NCBI RefSeq assembly: GCF_020966635.1
Contig: NZ_JAJKFQ010000002.1
Coordinates: 434,001-498,000, forward strand
Reading direction: 5' to 3'
Source: Stieleria sp. JC731
GTDB taxonomy: Bacteria > Planctomycetota > Planctomycetia > Pirellulales > Pirellulaceae
Length of the DNA stretch: 64,000 nt
Positions 18,421 through 25,931 of the stretch are shown piece after piece; the first letter of the stretch is position 1, and each line of letters starts with the position of its first letter. The notes beneath the pieces were generated by a model, which saw only the letters and a program-made list of their open reading frames with translations, was not told the origin of the DNA and searched no databases. The translations under genes and the position numbers were made by a program.

Positions 18421-19923
18421 ATGCCTGATGTTCCAACTGAAATTCGCAGTAAGCCGCTTCTCGACAAATTGAAGCACCTAGAAAACGTTAACAAGTTTGC
18501 GTATCAGTTGAATCGCTACGTGAGAATCTCCGTCGCAATTACATTGCGTGAGTCGAAGGATCCAACTGTCGATGTCCAACAGCAAATAGCGACGCTCAAA
18601 GAAAAACGCTACAAGATCGGAAGAGCTATTCACTGGCGAGCACGTTTGGTGAGAAAGGCCACGGCTTGGCTAGGGGAAGATGCCAGCTTCTTACAAAACC
18701 TCCTTGATTCAACTAACAGCCCACCCAATTTTTTCAATCATTGGCTGAGCGATTACCCCGCAATCGGCCGCATCAGACGGCTTGTCAAGAATTCCGAACC
18801 GGAATCTCGCGGCGACAAGGTGAGACCAGCCGTCAGACAAACTCCATCGGAGGCCTTCAAATATTTGATTCTTGTTCAGTCGGAAAGGCGTGGCGTCATC
18901 CCGATCAGATTCCAAGGTTTTCGAAATATCCAACGATCAATTAGCGCAGTCGAGTCCGTTCGCTTGCTCGTTAGAGAACTTCGAAACCAAGTCAATATCG
19001 GCAGCATAGAGTTGGGCACTGTGAAGTTGTGCGGAGCAATCGCGAGCAAGTTTGATTCGCTCAGGCAACGGGGCATTCATGGCTGGCAAAACGACTTGCC
19101 GTTTTTTGATCCTAACGACTGGACGATTGATCGATCGGGCAATCAATTCGATTTGTCTAATACTCCAATTACGCTGTACACGGACAATTCATGCGAAGGA
19201 TGGACTAAACAGAAACAGCGAATCGCAGTTTCGTGGAGGGCGTACCACTCCCTGAAAGTTCTTGGTGAGCAAGGACTGCGAGTTGTTCCCCGGACAGCAG
19301 TTGGATTGCACGACACGGAGCTGTCTGTGTTAGAGACGATGTGTGAAATTGCTGCCCAGAGACTTGCTGATGTTTACGAAGAATGGAACGAACTGGTCTG
19401 GAAGTTGGAGTGTTCAGGACTCTGGATGCCAAGCCAGTTCGCATTCATCAGGGTGGTATCTAGCATGTTGTCTCAAAGCAAAGGCGAATCGGACTTGCGA
19501 CTCGCGGGAAAAAACTCAGCGAAGTTCGATCATCCACTACTTCCAAATTTCGATGAGTCCCCACATGAAATTGAAGAAGCAAGAACAGAAGACACCCAGT
19601 GTCCGGATGACATTCAATCTTGTGAACAGAAATTTCGAGCTATCCTGGAAGCGACAGATGACAAAGACTGGAAACCAGGCGGGGAAGCTGTCCGGAAGAA
19701 AATGAGTAAAGTTTGGACGGGTAGACAGAAAGGTTGGATCTTCGGAACAAACGACAATCGAGTTGGATTTGTGAATACGCAAAGGACTCCAATTGTCTCT
19801 CGATGGAATGTCGACCATTGGGATCAACTAATCGAGACGTCGCGAATCGAAGCCCTGACCAACTTTTTTTCTGCATATCCGACCGGTAATTTTCGTATGA
19901 GCCCGTCGCGAAATGAAGAATAG
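18421..19923 (+). CDS. Orphan ~500-residue protein, first cargo gene of the element
   Basis: 500 residues from ATG 18421 (MPDVPTEIRSKPLLDKLKHL). The N-terminal third is helical and basic (VQQQIATLKEKRYKIGRAIH), the middle has YLILVQSERRGVIPIRFQGF, and the C-terminus holds an acidic linker (EIEEARTEDTQCPDDIQSCE) followed by a basic region (VRKKMSKVWTGRQKGWIF). No transmembrane segment and no catalytic motif that I recognise. It is the largest non-replication gene in the element and lies alone at the left end, a position where such elements carry cargo, including defence genes; that role is only inference. Codon choice looks more AT-leaning than neighbouring host genes. Confidence 0.75.
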   Translation: MPDVPTEIRSKPLLDKLKHLENVNKFAYQLNRYVRISVAITLRESKDPTVDVQQQIATLKEKRYKIGRAIHWRARLVRKATAWLGEDASFLQNLLDSTNSPPNFFNHWLSDYPAIGRIRRLVKNSEPESRGDKVRPAVRQTPSEAFKYLILVQSERRGVIPIRFQGFRNIQRSISAVESVRLLVRELRNQVNIGSIELGTVKLCGAIASKFDSLRQRGIHGWQNDLPFFDPNDWTIDRSGNQFDLSNTPITLYTDNSCEGWTKQKQRIAVSWRAYHSLKVLGEQGLRVVPRTAVGLHDTELSVLETMCEIAAQRLADVYEEWNELVWKLECSGLWMPSQFAFIRVVSSMLSQSKGESDLRLAGKNSAKFDHPLLPNFDESPHEIEEARTEDTQCPDDIQSCEQKFRAILEATDDKDWKPGGEAVRKKMSKVWTGRQKGWIFGTNDNRVGFVNTQRTPIVSRWNVDHWDQLIETSRIEALTNFFSAYPTGNFRMSPSRNEE

Positions 19924-19972
19924 CGACGGTCGCGATGCTGGCAAATTGATGAAAACGTTAGAGGATTCCTGC

Positions 19973-20006
19973 GTCTGACAGGCACAGTGGGTGTCTGACA
20001 CAGACA
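19973..20006. promoter_or_regulatory. Candidate operator ahead of the HTH genes
   Basis: TGTCTG-ACA-CAGACA (19992-20006) is a perfect 6-base inverted repeat with a 3-base spacer. GTCTGACA also occurs at 19973-19980, 20 bases upstream of the copy at 19993, so the sites fall on the same DNA face. It lies 30 bases before the first helix-turn-helix gene. Confidence 0.45.
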
Positions 20007-20035
20007 GTAGATGTCTAGGAATCAGAGGTATTCCG

Positions 20036-20281
20036 ATGGATTCTCTAACAGTCGGCAGAGACCTATCTGACGGCAACGGGCAGTCTCTTTTGTCAATCGA
20101 GGACGTAGCGGCAGAATTGAAATGCTCTCCGCGTCACGTCCAACGTTTGGCCGAATCTCAACGCATGCCAGCGCCGCTCAAACTGGGAACGTTGGTGAGA
20201 TGGTCACGTTCGTCGATTCAATCTTGGATTGCGAACGGTTGCCCGGAAGTAACTAACTTGGCCGGGGAGGTAACGCAATGA
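20036..20281 (+). CDS. Helix-turn-helix (excisionase/AlpA-like) protein
   Basis: 81 residues from ATG 20036. LLSIEDVAAELKCSPRHVQRL is a MerR/excisionase-type helix-turn-helix, and LGTLVRWSRSSIQSWIANGC is the usual wing and recognition strand of that group. Such proteins guide integrase direction or repress the element. A candidate operator lies just upstream. The stop overlaps the next start (ATGA at 20278), so these genes are translated together. Confidence 0.88.
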   Translation: MDSLTVGRDLSDGNGQSLLSIEDVAAELKCSPRHVQRLAESQRMPAPLKLGTLVRWSRSSIQSWIANGCPEVTNLAGEVTQ

Positions 20282-20577
20282 ATGCGATGCTAAACCAAAA
20301 TCCGGAGCAGCAGGTGGAAGCAATCTTTCGACGATTGCTCCACGAGGGCAAACCGGTGGCGTTGGAAGATGCAACCAAGCTGGTTTCGACGGAGCCAGGA
20401 TTCGACCGCCGTATCTTCGGCCAAATTCCGCAACGCATGCTGCGAGACGGTGAGATCGTGGAAGTTGGATTTCGTCGGAGTGAATCCGCGAAGCATAACT
20501 CCGGGATCAAAAGATTGTGGGTGCTGACGGAATACGCTTCCGACTACGGTCCTTCTGGATTGGAGGGCGATGGATGA
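20278..20577 (+). CDS. Small helical protein of the element, unknown
   Basis: 99 residues, joined to both neighbours by 4-base ATGA overlaps. The middle (EAIFRRLLHEGKPVALEDAT, FDRRIFGQIPQRMLRDGEIV) looks like a compact winged-helix domain, with FRRSESAKHNSGIKRLWVLT as the wing. It is likely a regulator or replication accessory, but I cannot name a family. The tight coupling with two helix-turn-helix genes is the best evidence that it is real. Confidence 0.72.
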   Translation: MNAMLNQNPEQQVEAIFRRLLHEGKPVALEDATKLVSTEPGFDRRIFGQIPQRMLRDGEIVEVGFRRSESAKHNSGIKRLWVLTEYASDYGPSGLEGDG

Positions 20578-20816
20578 CACCTGTGGAACTGGAATCCTTT
20601 GCCGATGCGGTGGCTGATCGGGTTGCCGATCGACTTGCAAATCGTCGTCGCTTACTGACTCGTCACGAGTTGGCGCAGGTGATCAACGTCTCGGTCCCCA
20701 AGCTGGACACGATGTTGCGTGATGGTGAATTGCCAGTGATCCGAGTTGGTCGCAAGGTGCTGTTTGATCCGCACCAAGTGATCCGGAATCTAGCGGAACA
20801 ATCGCAGGGCACTTGA
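20574..20816 (+). CDS. Helix-turn-helix (excisionase-like) protein
   Basis: 80 residues from ATG 20574, overlapping the previous stop. A helical start (ESFADAVADRVADRLANRRR) leads to LLTRHELAQVINVSVPKLDT and GELPVIRVGRKVLFDPHQVI, the standard excisionase-type DNA-binding domain. It is a second copy of this type within 600 bases; one may act as excision factor and the other as repressor, which cannot be told from sequence. Confidence 0.85.
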   Translation: MTPVELESFADAVADRVADRLANRRRLLTRHELAQVINVSVPKLDTMLRDGELPVIRVGRKVLFDPHQVIRNLAEQSQGT

Positions 20817-20970
20817 TGCCATGCGTGTTCCGTCTCGGTGCCGTGGGCGACCACCACCACGATCGGACGCCCTCTCTGGATCAAAACCACTCGATCCGTG
20901 GCATGCTGCCACAAGCGAATCTGACGTCTGTGCGAACAAGTTGTACGCGAGACTGAATCCAAACAAAACA

Positions 20971-21001
20971 GGGCCGACGGTGCGCTACCACCGTTCGGCC
21001 C
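20971..21001 (+). promoter_or_regulatory. Strong stem-loop upstream of the next gene
   Basis: GGGCCGACGGTG (20971-20982) pairs with CACCG-T-TCGGCCC (20989-21001) with one bulged T and a 6-base loop. No T tract follows, so it is more likely an RNA structure in the leader than a terminator. Confidence 0.55.
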
Positions 21002-21019
21002 CAACAGGACAAATATCCA

Positions 21020-21727
21020 ATGAGTGATTCTAACAGCCCAACAGGACGGGCCAGGAAGAATGTCAACAAGACTCCGAAAAACGAATCGTCGCAATCGGAA
21101 ACGTTGTTGATCGACGAGACTGACGTTAATTTGCAGCAATCCAACGAGGCGACCACGAGTCCAACCGTAACACCGGATCCATTCGACCCGGCATCGCTGC
21201 GGATCAATCCGGATACCGCTGCGGGAGCGATCGGTGTGAAACGGAAATTGTTGACGGTGAAAGTCGGCAGGCCGGACAAGATGGAGTTTGTACGAGTCCA
21301 TCCAGATTCATCCAATCGGATCGATACCGCCTACATCGAGGACAAGACCAACCGCGAAGCGTACTTGGTCGCACCATCGCTGTGGCCGGAGCTGCCGGAC
21401 TTCATCCAGCCTGTGCGTCTGTGCCTCTCTGTTAACCGACACGGGACACCGTTCCTTTGGCCTGCGAAACTGCCAGACCCGAACGGACGTCCGATGGACT
21501 GGCACACGTCGATGTTGGAGGCACAAGAACTCGCGATCAACGCTTGGGTTCGCGTGCAAGCCGATATGTCTGCCGGAAGCTATGCCGTGTTCGAGGCAAC
21601 CGGGAACCTACCGGAACCGCAATGGCCGGAGCTGACCTTCAAAGACGTTTTGAAACTGGCGTTCAAGACCCGTTTCATTGACTCGATGAATCATTCGTTT
21701 TTGCAAGAACTGTTCGGAGAAGTGTGA
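21020..21727 (+). CDS. Conserved-looking element protein upstream of the polymerase
   Basis: 235 residues. The first 50 or so are polar and disordered (SNSPTGRARKNVNKTPKNES). The folded part (KRKLLTVKVGRPDKMEFVRV, RLCLSVNRHGTPFLWPAKLP, AQELAINAWVRVQADMSAGS) has no motif I recognise. The start is supported by CAGGAC ahead of the ATG and the stem-loop at 20971. Its stop overlaps the polymerase start by 4 bases (GTGA), so it is translationally coupled to it and probably acts with it in replication. Confidence 0.72.
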   Translation: MSDSNSPTGRARKNVNKTPKNESSQSETLLIDETDVNLQQSNEATTSPTVTPDPFDPASLRINPDTAAGAIGVKRKLLTVKVGRPDKMEFVRVHPDSSNRIDTAYIEDKTNREAYLVAPSLWPELPDFIQPVRLCLSVNRHGTPFLWPAKLPDPNGRPMDWHTSMLEAQELAINAWVRVQADMSAGSYAVFEATGNLPEPQWPELTFKDVLKLAFKTRFIDSMNHSFLQELFGEV

Positions 21728-23457
21728 CCGTGGATTGGCTAAACCGATTTGATTCGGTTTGGTCGATCGACTTTGAATTCTCGCAACCGCCAGGTGAGCG
21801 ACCGAGTGTCGCTTGTCTGGTGGGGCGTGAATTTCATTCCAAGCGACTCGTCCGAATCGGATTCGATGAAATCAACAAGATGGATCAACCACCGTTTGAT
21901 GTTGGGCCGGACCAATTGTTCGTCGCCTACTTTTCATCGGCGGAATGGAATTGCTTTCGGTCGCTTGGATGGCCACTGCCCGCAAGGGCTCTGGACCTGT
22001 GGTGCGAGTTTCGAAATCTGCTCAATGGATCTAAACCACCGTCCGGATTCGGGCTGCTGGGCTGTTTGGCGTTCCACGGATTGGATTCGATGGACGCCAC
22101 CGAAAAGACCGCTATGCGTGATCTGGCGATCCGTGGCGGCCCTTATTCGCACGACGAGAACTTGGCACTGCTGAACTATTGCCAAACGGACGTCGATGCC
22201 TTGGACAAACTGTTGCCGATCATGCTCCCAAAGATTGATTTTCCACGCGCCATTCATCGTGGCCGCTACATGGTTGCGGTATCAGCAATGGAACATGCCG
22301 GTGTGCCGATCGATGTTGAAACACTCCAAATGTTTCGGCGGCAATGGGAGCCGATCAAAACGAAGTTGATCGAGTCCGTGGATGAATCCTTCGGCGTCTT
22401 TGATGGCCTGACGTTCAAGCAAGATCGATTTGGAGATTACTTGATCCGACACCGAATCCCGTGGCCGGAAACTGATTCGGGCCGATTGGCACTCGATGAC
22501 GAGACGTTCCGCCAGCAAGCGAAAAGCTATCCGCAAATCTCCCCGTTGCGGGAGCTGCGTCACGCGTTATCTGAAATGAAGTTGGAACGATTAGAGATTG
22601 GATCTGATGGACGGAACCGAACGATGCTCCGTCCGTTTGCCAGTCGATCAGGACGCAATCAACCGTCAAACAATCGATTTATCTTTGGACCGTCGGTTTG
22701 GTTGCGGTCTTTGATCAAGCCACCACCAGAGCGTTCCATAGCGTACGTGGATTGGTCGCAACAGGAACTCGGCATTGCGGCCGCATTGTCTGGTGATCCT
22801 GCATTAGCGCAAGCCTATGCGTCGGGGGATCCCTACTTAGAATTCGCCAGGATGGCTGGCGCGGTGCCTCCATCGGCAACCAAAAAGACGCACCCGGCAG
22901 AGCGATCGGCATTCAAGGTATGCATGTTGGCTGTGCAGTACGGGATGAGCGAATTCGGTTTGGCCGCAAAGCTAAACAAGCCGGTTGCGTTCGCTAGGAA
23001 CTTGCTCCGTCAGCACCGAGAAACCTTTCCCGTGTTCTGGCGATGGTCGCAATCACAAGTCGACGCCGCCATGTTGATCGGACGATTGCAAACGGTATTC
23101 GGTTGGACGATTCATACCATCGGGGGCGACAACCCGCGATCGTTGGCGAATTTCCCCATGCAAGCCAACGGCGCGGAAATGATGCGTCTGGCGTGTTCGA
23201 TGGCCACCGAGGCAGGAATCACGGTTTGCTGCCCCGTACACGATGCCATCTTGATCGAGGCGGATACGCAGGTGATCGACGATACGGTGATCGAAACGCA
23301 ATCGATCATGCGAGAGGCCAGCAAGATCGTGCTGGACGGGTTTGAACTGGAATCGGACGCCAAGATCGTGTCGTGGCCCGAGCGGTACGACGACGAAGAT
23401 CGAGGGCGGGAAATGTGGGACAAGGTGTTTCGACTTGCATCGGAGGCGGACCAATGA
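21724..23457 (+). CDS. Family-A DNA polymerase with 3'-5' exonuclease domain
   Basis: 577 residues from GTG 21724. The N-terminus is a DnaQ-like exonuclease: Asp16/Glu18 in SIDFEFS and a late NYCQTDVDALD. The polymerase part has motif A YVDWSQQELGIAA (Asp343), motif B RSAFKVCMLAVQYGMSEF (Lys398) and motif C CPVHDAILIE (His506, Asp507). It is shorter than Pol I and lacks the 5'-3' nuclease domain, like phage and mobile-element PolA. All catalytic residues I can place are kept, so it is likely active. It ends with an ATGA overlap into a short frame at the iteron region. Confidence 0.93.
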   Translation: MTVDWLNRFDSVWSIDFEFSQPPGERPSVACLVGREFHSKRLVRIGFDEINKMDQPPFDVGPDQLFVAYFSSAEWNCFRSLGWPLPARALDLWCEFRNLLNGSKPPSGFGLLGCLAFHGLDSMDATEKTAMRDLAIRGGPYSHDENLALLNYCQTDVDALDKLLPIMLPKIDFPRAIHRGRYMVAVSAMEHAGVPIDVETLQMFRRQWEPIKTKLIESVDESFGVFDGLTFKQDRFGDYLIRHRIPWPETDSGRLALDDETFRQQAKSYPQISPLRELRHALSEMKLERLEIGSDGRNRTMLRPFASRSGRNQPSNNRFIFGPSVWLRSLIKPPPERSIAYVDWSQQELGIAAALSGDPALAQAYASGDPYLEFARMAGAVPPSATKKTHPAERSAFKVCMLAVQYGMSEFGLAAKLNKPVAFARNLLRQHRETFPVFWRWSQSQVDAAMLIGRLQTVFGWTIHTIGGDNPRSLANFPMQANGAEMMRLACSMATEAGITVCCPVHDAILIEADTQVIDDTVIETQSIMREASKIVLDGFELESDAKIVSWPERYDDEDRGREMWDKVFRLASEADQ

Positions 23458-23594
23458 ATCGGTATGGAATGTCCGAATTGCTGAATCGAATGTCCGCGAA
23501 GGTGTACGGAATGTGCGACCCGTACCTCTTATTAATAGATTCTCATTTATGGATTCTCTTTCTATTAGTGGTGGACCAATGGATCTGGACTTAA
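23454..23594 (+). CDS. Possible 46-residue peptide overlapping the polymerase stop
   Basis: Starts with an ATGA overlap (23454) and runs to 23594: MNRYGMSELLNRMSAKVYGM, then a hydrophobic tail. The 21-base DNA repeat beneath it makes a 7-residue pattern (GMSELLN, RMSAKVY, GMCDPYL). It may be a true coupled peptide or just the frame through an origin. Uncertain. Confidence 0.3.
   Translation: MNRYGMSELLNRMSAKVYGMCDPYLLLIDSHLWILFLLVVDQWIWT
23467..23590. other. Candidate iteron replication origin
   Basis: GAATGTCCG at 23467 and 23488 and GAATGTGCG at 23509 are spaced exactly 21 bases, two helical turns. They are followed by an AT-rich patch (CTTATTAATAGATTCTCATT and onward, 23527-23570). It lies between the polymerase gene and a winged-helix gene. 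This is the layout of an iteron origin with an adjacent unwinding element. Confidence 0.5.
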
Positions 23595-24004
23595 ACACTT
23601 TTTCGGCGAATCGATCCGACGTGGCAGAAGCCTATGCCAGCCAGGATGATCGGCCAAAGGGAAAACCTACGAAACCGAAGGCCGACCGATCTTTTGATCT
23701 TCCCCGCCACCGTGATGGCGAACGATTCATTCGTGGACCGATACCACTGGAATGGATGAAGCTGGCATCGAAGTGTGGGAACAGAGCGGAGGCAGTGGCA
23801 GTGCTGTTGTGGTATGCGGCCGGATTCCAACGATCCAACCCGGTGAAGCTATCCACGAAGATACTGACGGAGCTTGGTGTACACCCAAGGACTGCCAAAC
23901 GCGTATTGATCAGGATGGAAGTTCTTGGACTTACCAAAAACGAGTTTAAAAGAGGACGATCGCCAGTGGTGCTGATTAAGGCTGCACCGAGTCTGCAATT
24001 GTAG
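23549..24004 (+). CDS. Winged-helix protein, possible replication initiator
   Basis: 151 residues from ATG 23549, or 141 from ATG 23579, which has the better GTGG-type ribosome site. The core (RFIRGPIPLEWMKLASKCGN, VLLWYAAGFQRSNPVKLSTK, LTELGVHPRTAKRVLIRMEV) ends in a winged-helix domain. The position next to three iteron-like repeats and an AT-rich tract suggests that it binds them to start replication; this is inference, not homology. Its 3' end overlaps the convergent zinc-ribbon gene by 29 bases. Confidence 0.75.
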   Translation: MDSLSISGGPMDLDLNTFSANRSDVAEAYASQDDRPKGKPTKPKADRSFDLPRHRDGERFIRGPIPLEWMKLASKCGNRAEAVAVLLWYAAGFQRSNPVKLSTKILTELGVHPRTAKRVLIRMEVLGLTKNEFKRGRSPVVLIKAAPSLQL

Positions 24005-24194
24005 CCACCCCGAAGACAAACAAGCCAAACTGAACAATCACGACGACTGCTGCTGCACCGACTAATACGTACCAAACGCTAAGCAATAGTTTACCGTCGG
24101 TTAAAGCGCCATAGAACTCATAGCCACAATGTGGGCACGCCTTAGCAGTGCTGCTAACATTTCCACCACATTCGTGACATTCCATTAGAGACAT
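23976..24194 (-). CDS. Zinc-ribbon membrane protein
   Basis: 72 residues from ATG 24194 (or 24185). The sequence begins MECHECGGNVSSTAKACPHC: two CxxC pairs of a zinc ribbon as found in many short bacterial membrane proteins. One long hydrophobic segment follows (LLSVWYVLVGAAAVVVIVQF...). It is the only minus-strand gene in the element and is divergent from the next small gene. Likely a passenger; role unknown. Confidence 0.75.
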   Translation of the reverse strand: MSLMECHECGGNVSSTAKACPHCGYEFYGALTDGKLLLSVWYVLVGAAAVVVIVQFGLFVFGVATIADSVQP

Positions 24195-24226
24195 GCGAAA
24201 CTCGATATTTAACAAAGGAGAATACC

Positions 24227-24448
24227 ATGGGCGACCAACACCGAGGCGAAGGTGTACTCGAAAAGATTGACTGGGAGGTATCACAGAAAACAGAAGATGG
24301 ACGAACATACGTGCGCGTTCGCTTACATAGAAAACGTGACAAATCCGAGATCAACCTTTGGCTGGACCAATCCAAGGCAATGCGATTGATCCGAGCAATA
24401 TCAGACGTTAGTTGCGATATTGTGGAGAAAGAGTCCACCACCAAGTAA
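24227..24448 (+). CDS. Small acidic-basic protein of the element
   Basis: 73 residues. AAAGGAG lies 7 bases before ATG 24227, an excellent ribosome site. The sequence alternates charged beta-like stretches (RTYVRVRLHRKRDKSEINLW) and a helix (QSKAMRLIRAISDVSCDIVE). There is no named family. It is followed by a terminator-like hairpin and then the integrase. Confidence 0.7.
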   Translation: MGDQHRGEGVLEKIDWEVSQKTEDGRTYVRVRLHRKRDKSEINLWLDQSKAMRLIRAISDVSCDIVEKESTTK

Positions 24449-24472
24449 ATACCACAAAGACTATCATGTTAA

Positions 24473-24535
24473 TCCACGGCTAGGTTTAGCGGCCGAAAAC
24501 CAGTCCCATGCTGGCCCGCCGTGGACTTTCTTTTT
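24473..24535 (+). terminator. Terminator-like hairpin before the integrase
   Basis: TCCACGGC (24473-24480) pairs with GCCGTGGA (24518-24525); the loop contains a second small stem CCAG/CTGG. CTTTCTTTTT follows. It shares its TCCACGG stem with the leader hairpin at 18354. Confidence 0.6.
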
Positions 24536-24563
24536 CATGGGAATCAACTGATGGAGTTGATCG

Positions 24564-25931
24564 ATGGCAAGTCTACGTTTCGAGAACCACAACGGCCGCA
24601 AAGGCTGGCGGTTACAGTTTCGTGATTCCGATAAACGGAATCGTTCGATCTGGTTGGGCGGCGACGAAAGACACGCGCCGACTGAGACGAAAGAGCATGT
24701 CGAACACCTGATCGTTCAAGCGAAGAATAGACGGCCGCCTGAGTTGGCCACGTCCGAATGGCTGGCAACCATCGATGATGAACTGCAATCGAAGTTGGCC
24801 CGTTGCGGTCTGGTTGAAGCGAAAGCCAAGCGAATTGCCAGGACGCTGACCATTGCGGCATGGTTGAAAGAATACTTTGCCGAACGAAAGGACGTGAAAT
24901 CAGGGACGCTACAAACGTACGAAAAGGCCCGCGATAACCTGCTCGACTACTTTGGGAAGAGATGCCTACTCCGTGATGTGACGTCTACGGACGCGAACAA
25001 GTGGCGAACATGGTTGAAAACCGAGGGGAATCGTCGCGACACCAAGCAGAAACGGAAGAGTATGGCGGAAGATACTGTCCGCCGCCGCACTGGAATGGCC
25101 AAGCAATTCTTTGGCGAAGCTGTTAAGCGAGGATTGATCAACGTCAATCCATTCGATGACCTACCGACTACCACGGGAGGCAACAAGGCGCGACAACATT
25201 TTGTTGATCAATCGGTGATCGAGGATTGCATGAACCACTGCGATCCCGATTGGCAAACGATACTTGCTCTGGCCCGCTACGGTGGCATGCGTTGTCCGTC
25301 GGAAGTGTTGCGATTGCGTTGGATCGATGTGAACTTGCCAGAGGGCCGCATGGTGGTTCACGCCAGCAAGACCGAACACCATGCCGATGGTGGCGTACGT
25401 GTGGTTCCGATCTTCGAAGAACTGCGACCCTACTTGGAAAGGGCATACGCCACGGCTCCGGATGGATCGGAATACGTGGTCGCCAACTATCGATCGGCAG
25501 CCGCGAACTTGCGGACACAATTCACCAAGATCATTAAGCGAGCGGGCCATGTGCCATGGCCTCGTTTGTTCCAAAACTTGCGAGCATCCCGTGAAACCGA
25601 ACTGATGGCCAAGTATCCAGCCAAGGACGTGGCCGCATGGTTGGGCAACACAGTAGCGGTTGCCATGAAGCACTACGCCATGCAAACCGAGGATGCGTTT
25701 CGCAGGGCTGCGGGAATCAAAGATCCCCTTCCGACCGATGCAACCACGGAGAACGGTGGTTGCATTGGTGGTTGCATTTCGGGGGAATCTGATACTATTG
25801 AACGTGAAGTCCGAAACGACAAAACCCCCGTTTCGCTTGGCAAAACAGGGGATTTGATAGTTGAGGATAGTAGCGGAAACTTCTATCTAGTGGGCGATAC
25901 TGGATTCGAACCAGTGACCTCTGCCGTGTGA
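24564..25931 (+). CDS. Tyrosine site-specific integrase
   Basis: 455 residues. N-terminal arm-binding domain (LRFENHNGRKGWRLQFRDSD), a core-binding SAM-like domain near 95-200, and a catalytic domain with Arg243 (ARYGGMRCPSEVLRLRW), an NLRASRETEL box in which the usual HxxR His is Ser, and nucleophile Tyr371 (AMKHYAM). The C-terminal tail GDTGFEPVTSAV is simply the antisense of the tRNA-Val T arm, because the frame reads across the att core. A hairpin (25826-25851) lies in the tail-coding part. The final residues therefore depend on whether the element is integrated. Confidence 0.95.
   Translation: MASLRFENHNGRKGWRLQFRDSDKRNRSIWLGGDERHAPTETKEHVEHLIVQAKNRRPPELATSEWLATIDDELQSKLARCGLVEAKAKRIARTLTIAAWLKEYFAERKDVKSGTLQTYEKARDNLLDYFGKRCLLRDVTSTDANKWRTWLKTEGNRRDTKQKRKSMAEDTVRRRTGMAKQFFGEAVKRGLINVNPFDDLPTTTGGNKARQHFVDQSVIEDCMNHCDPDWQTILALARYGGMRCPSEVLRLRWIDVNLPEGRMVVHASKTEHHADGGVRVVPIFEELRPYLERAYATAPDGSEYVVANYRSAAANLRTQFTKIIKRAGHVPWPRLFQNLRASRETELMAKYPAKDVAAWLGNTVAVAMKHYAMQTEDAFRRAAGIKDPLPTDATTENGGCIGGCISGESDTIEREVRNDKTPVSLGKTGDLIVEDSSGNFYLVGDTGFEPVTSAV
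25889..25903. repeat. Right attachment repeat at the tRNA-Val 3' end
   Basis: AGTGGGCGATACTGG, the same as 17701-17715. It covers the 3' acceptor strand and part of the T stem of tRNA-Val plus flanking bases. The intact tRNA lies on this side, so recombination restored it. Confidence 0.8.

Larger units (their letters stand above)
17701..25903. mobile_element. 8.2-kb integrative element in tRNA-Val
   Basis: Bounded by the 15-base direct repeat AGTGGGCGATACTGG at 17701-17715 and 25889-25903. After three mismatches a further CGAA matches in both copies. The right copy is the acceptor and T-stem 3' strand of tRNA-Val(CAC), which stays intact. A tyrosine integrase gene ends inside the tRNA. Contents, left to right: a leader with hairpins, an orphan 500-residue protein, three small genes with 4-base overlaps, an unknown 235-residue protein, a family-A DNA polymerase, an iteron-like region, a winged-helix protein, a zinc-ribbon membrane protein, a small protein and the integrase. 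No capsid, portal, terminase, conjugation or relaxase gene is visible. Confidence 0.85.
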
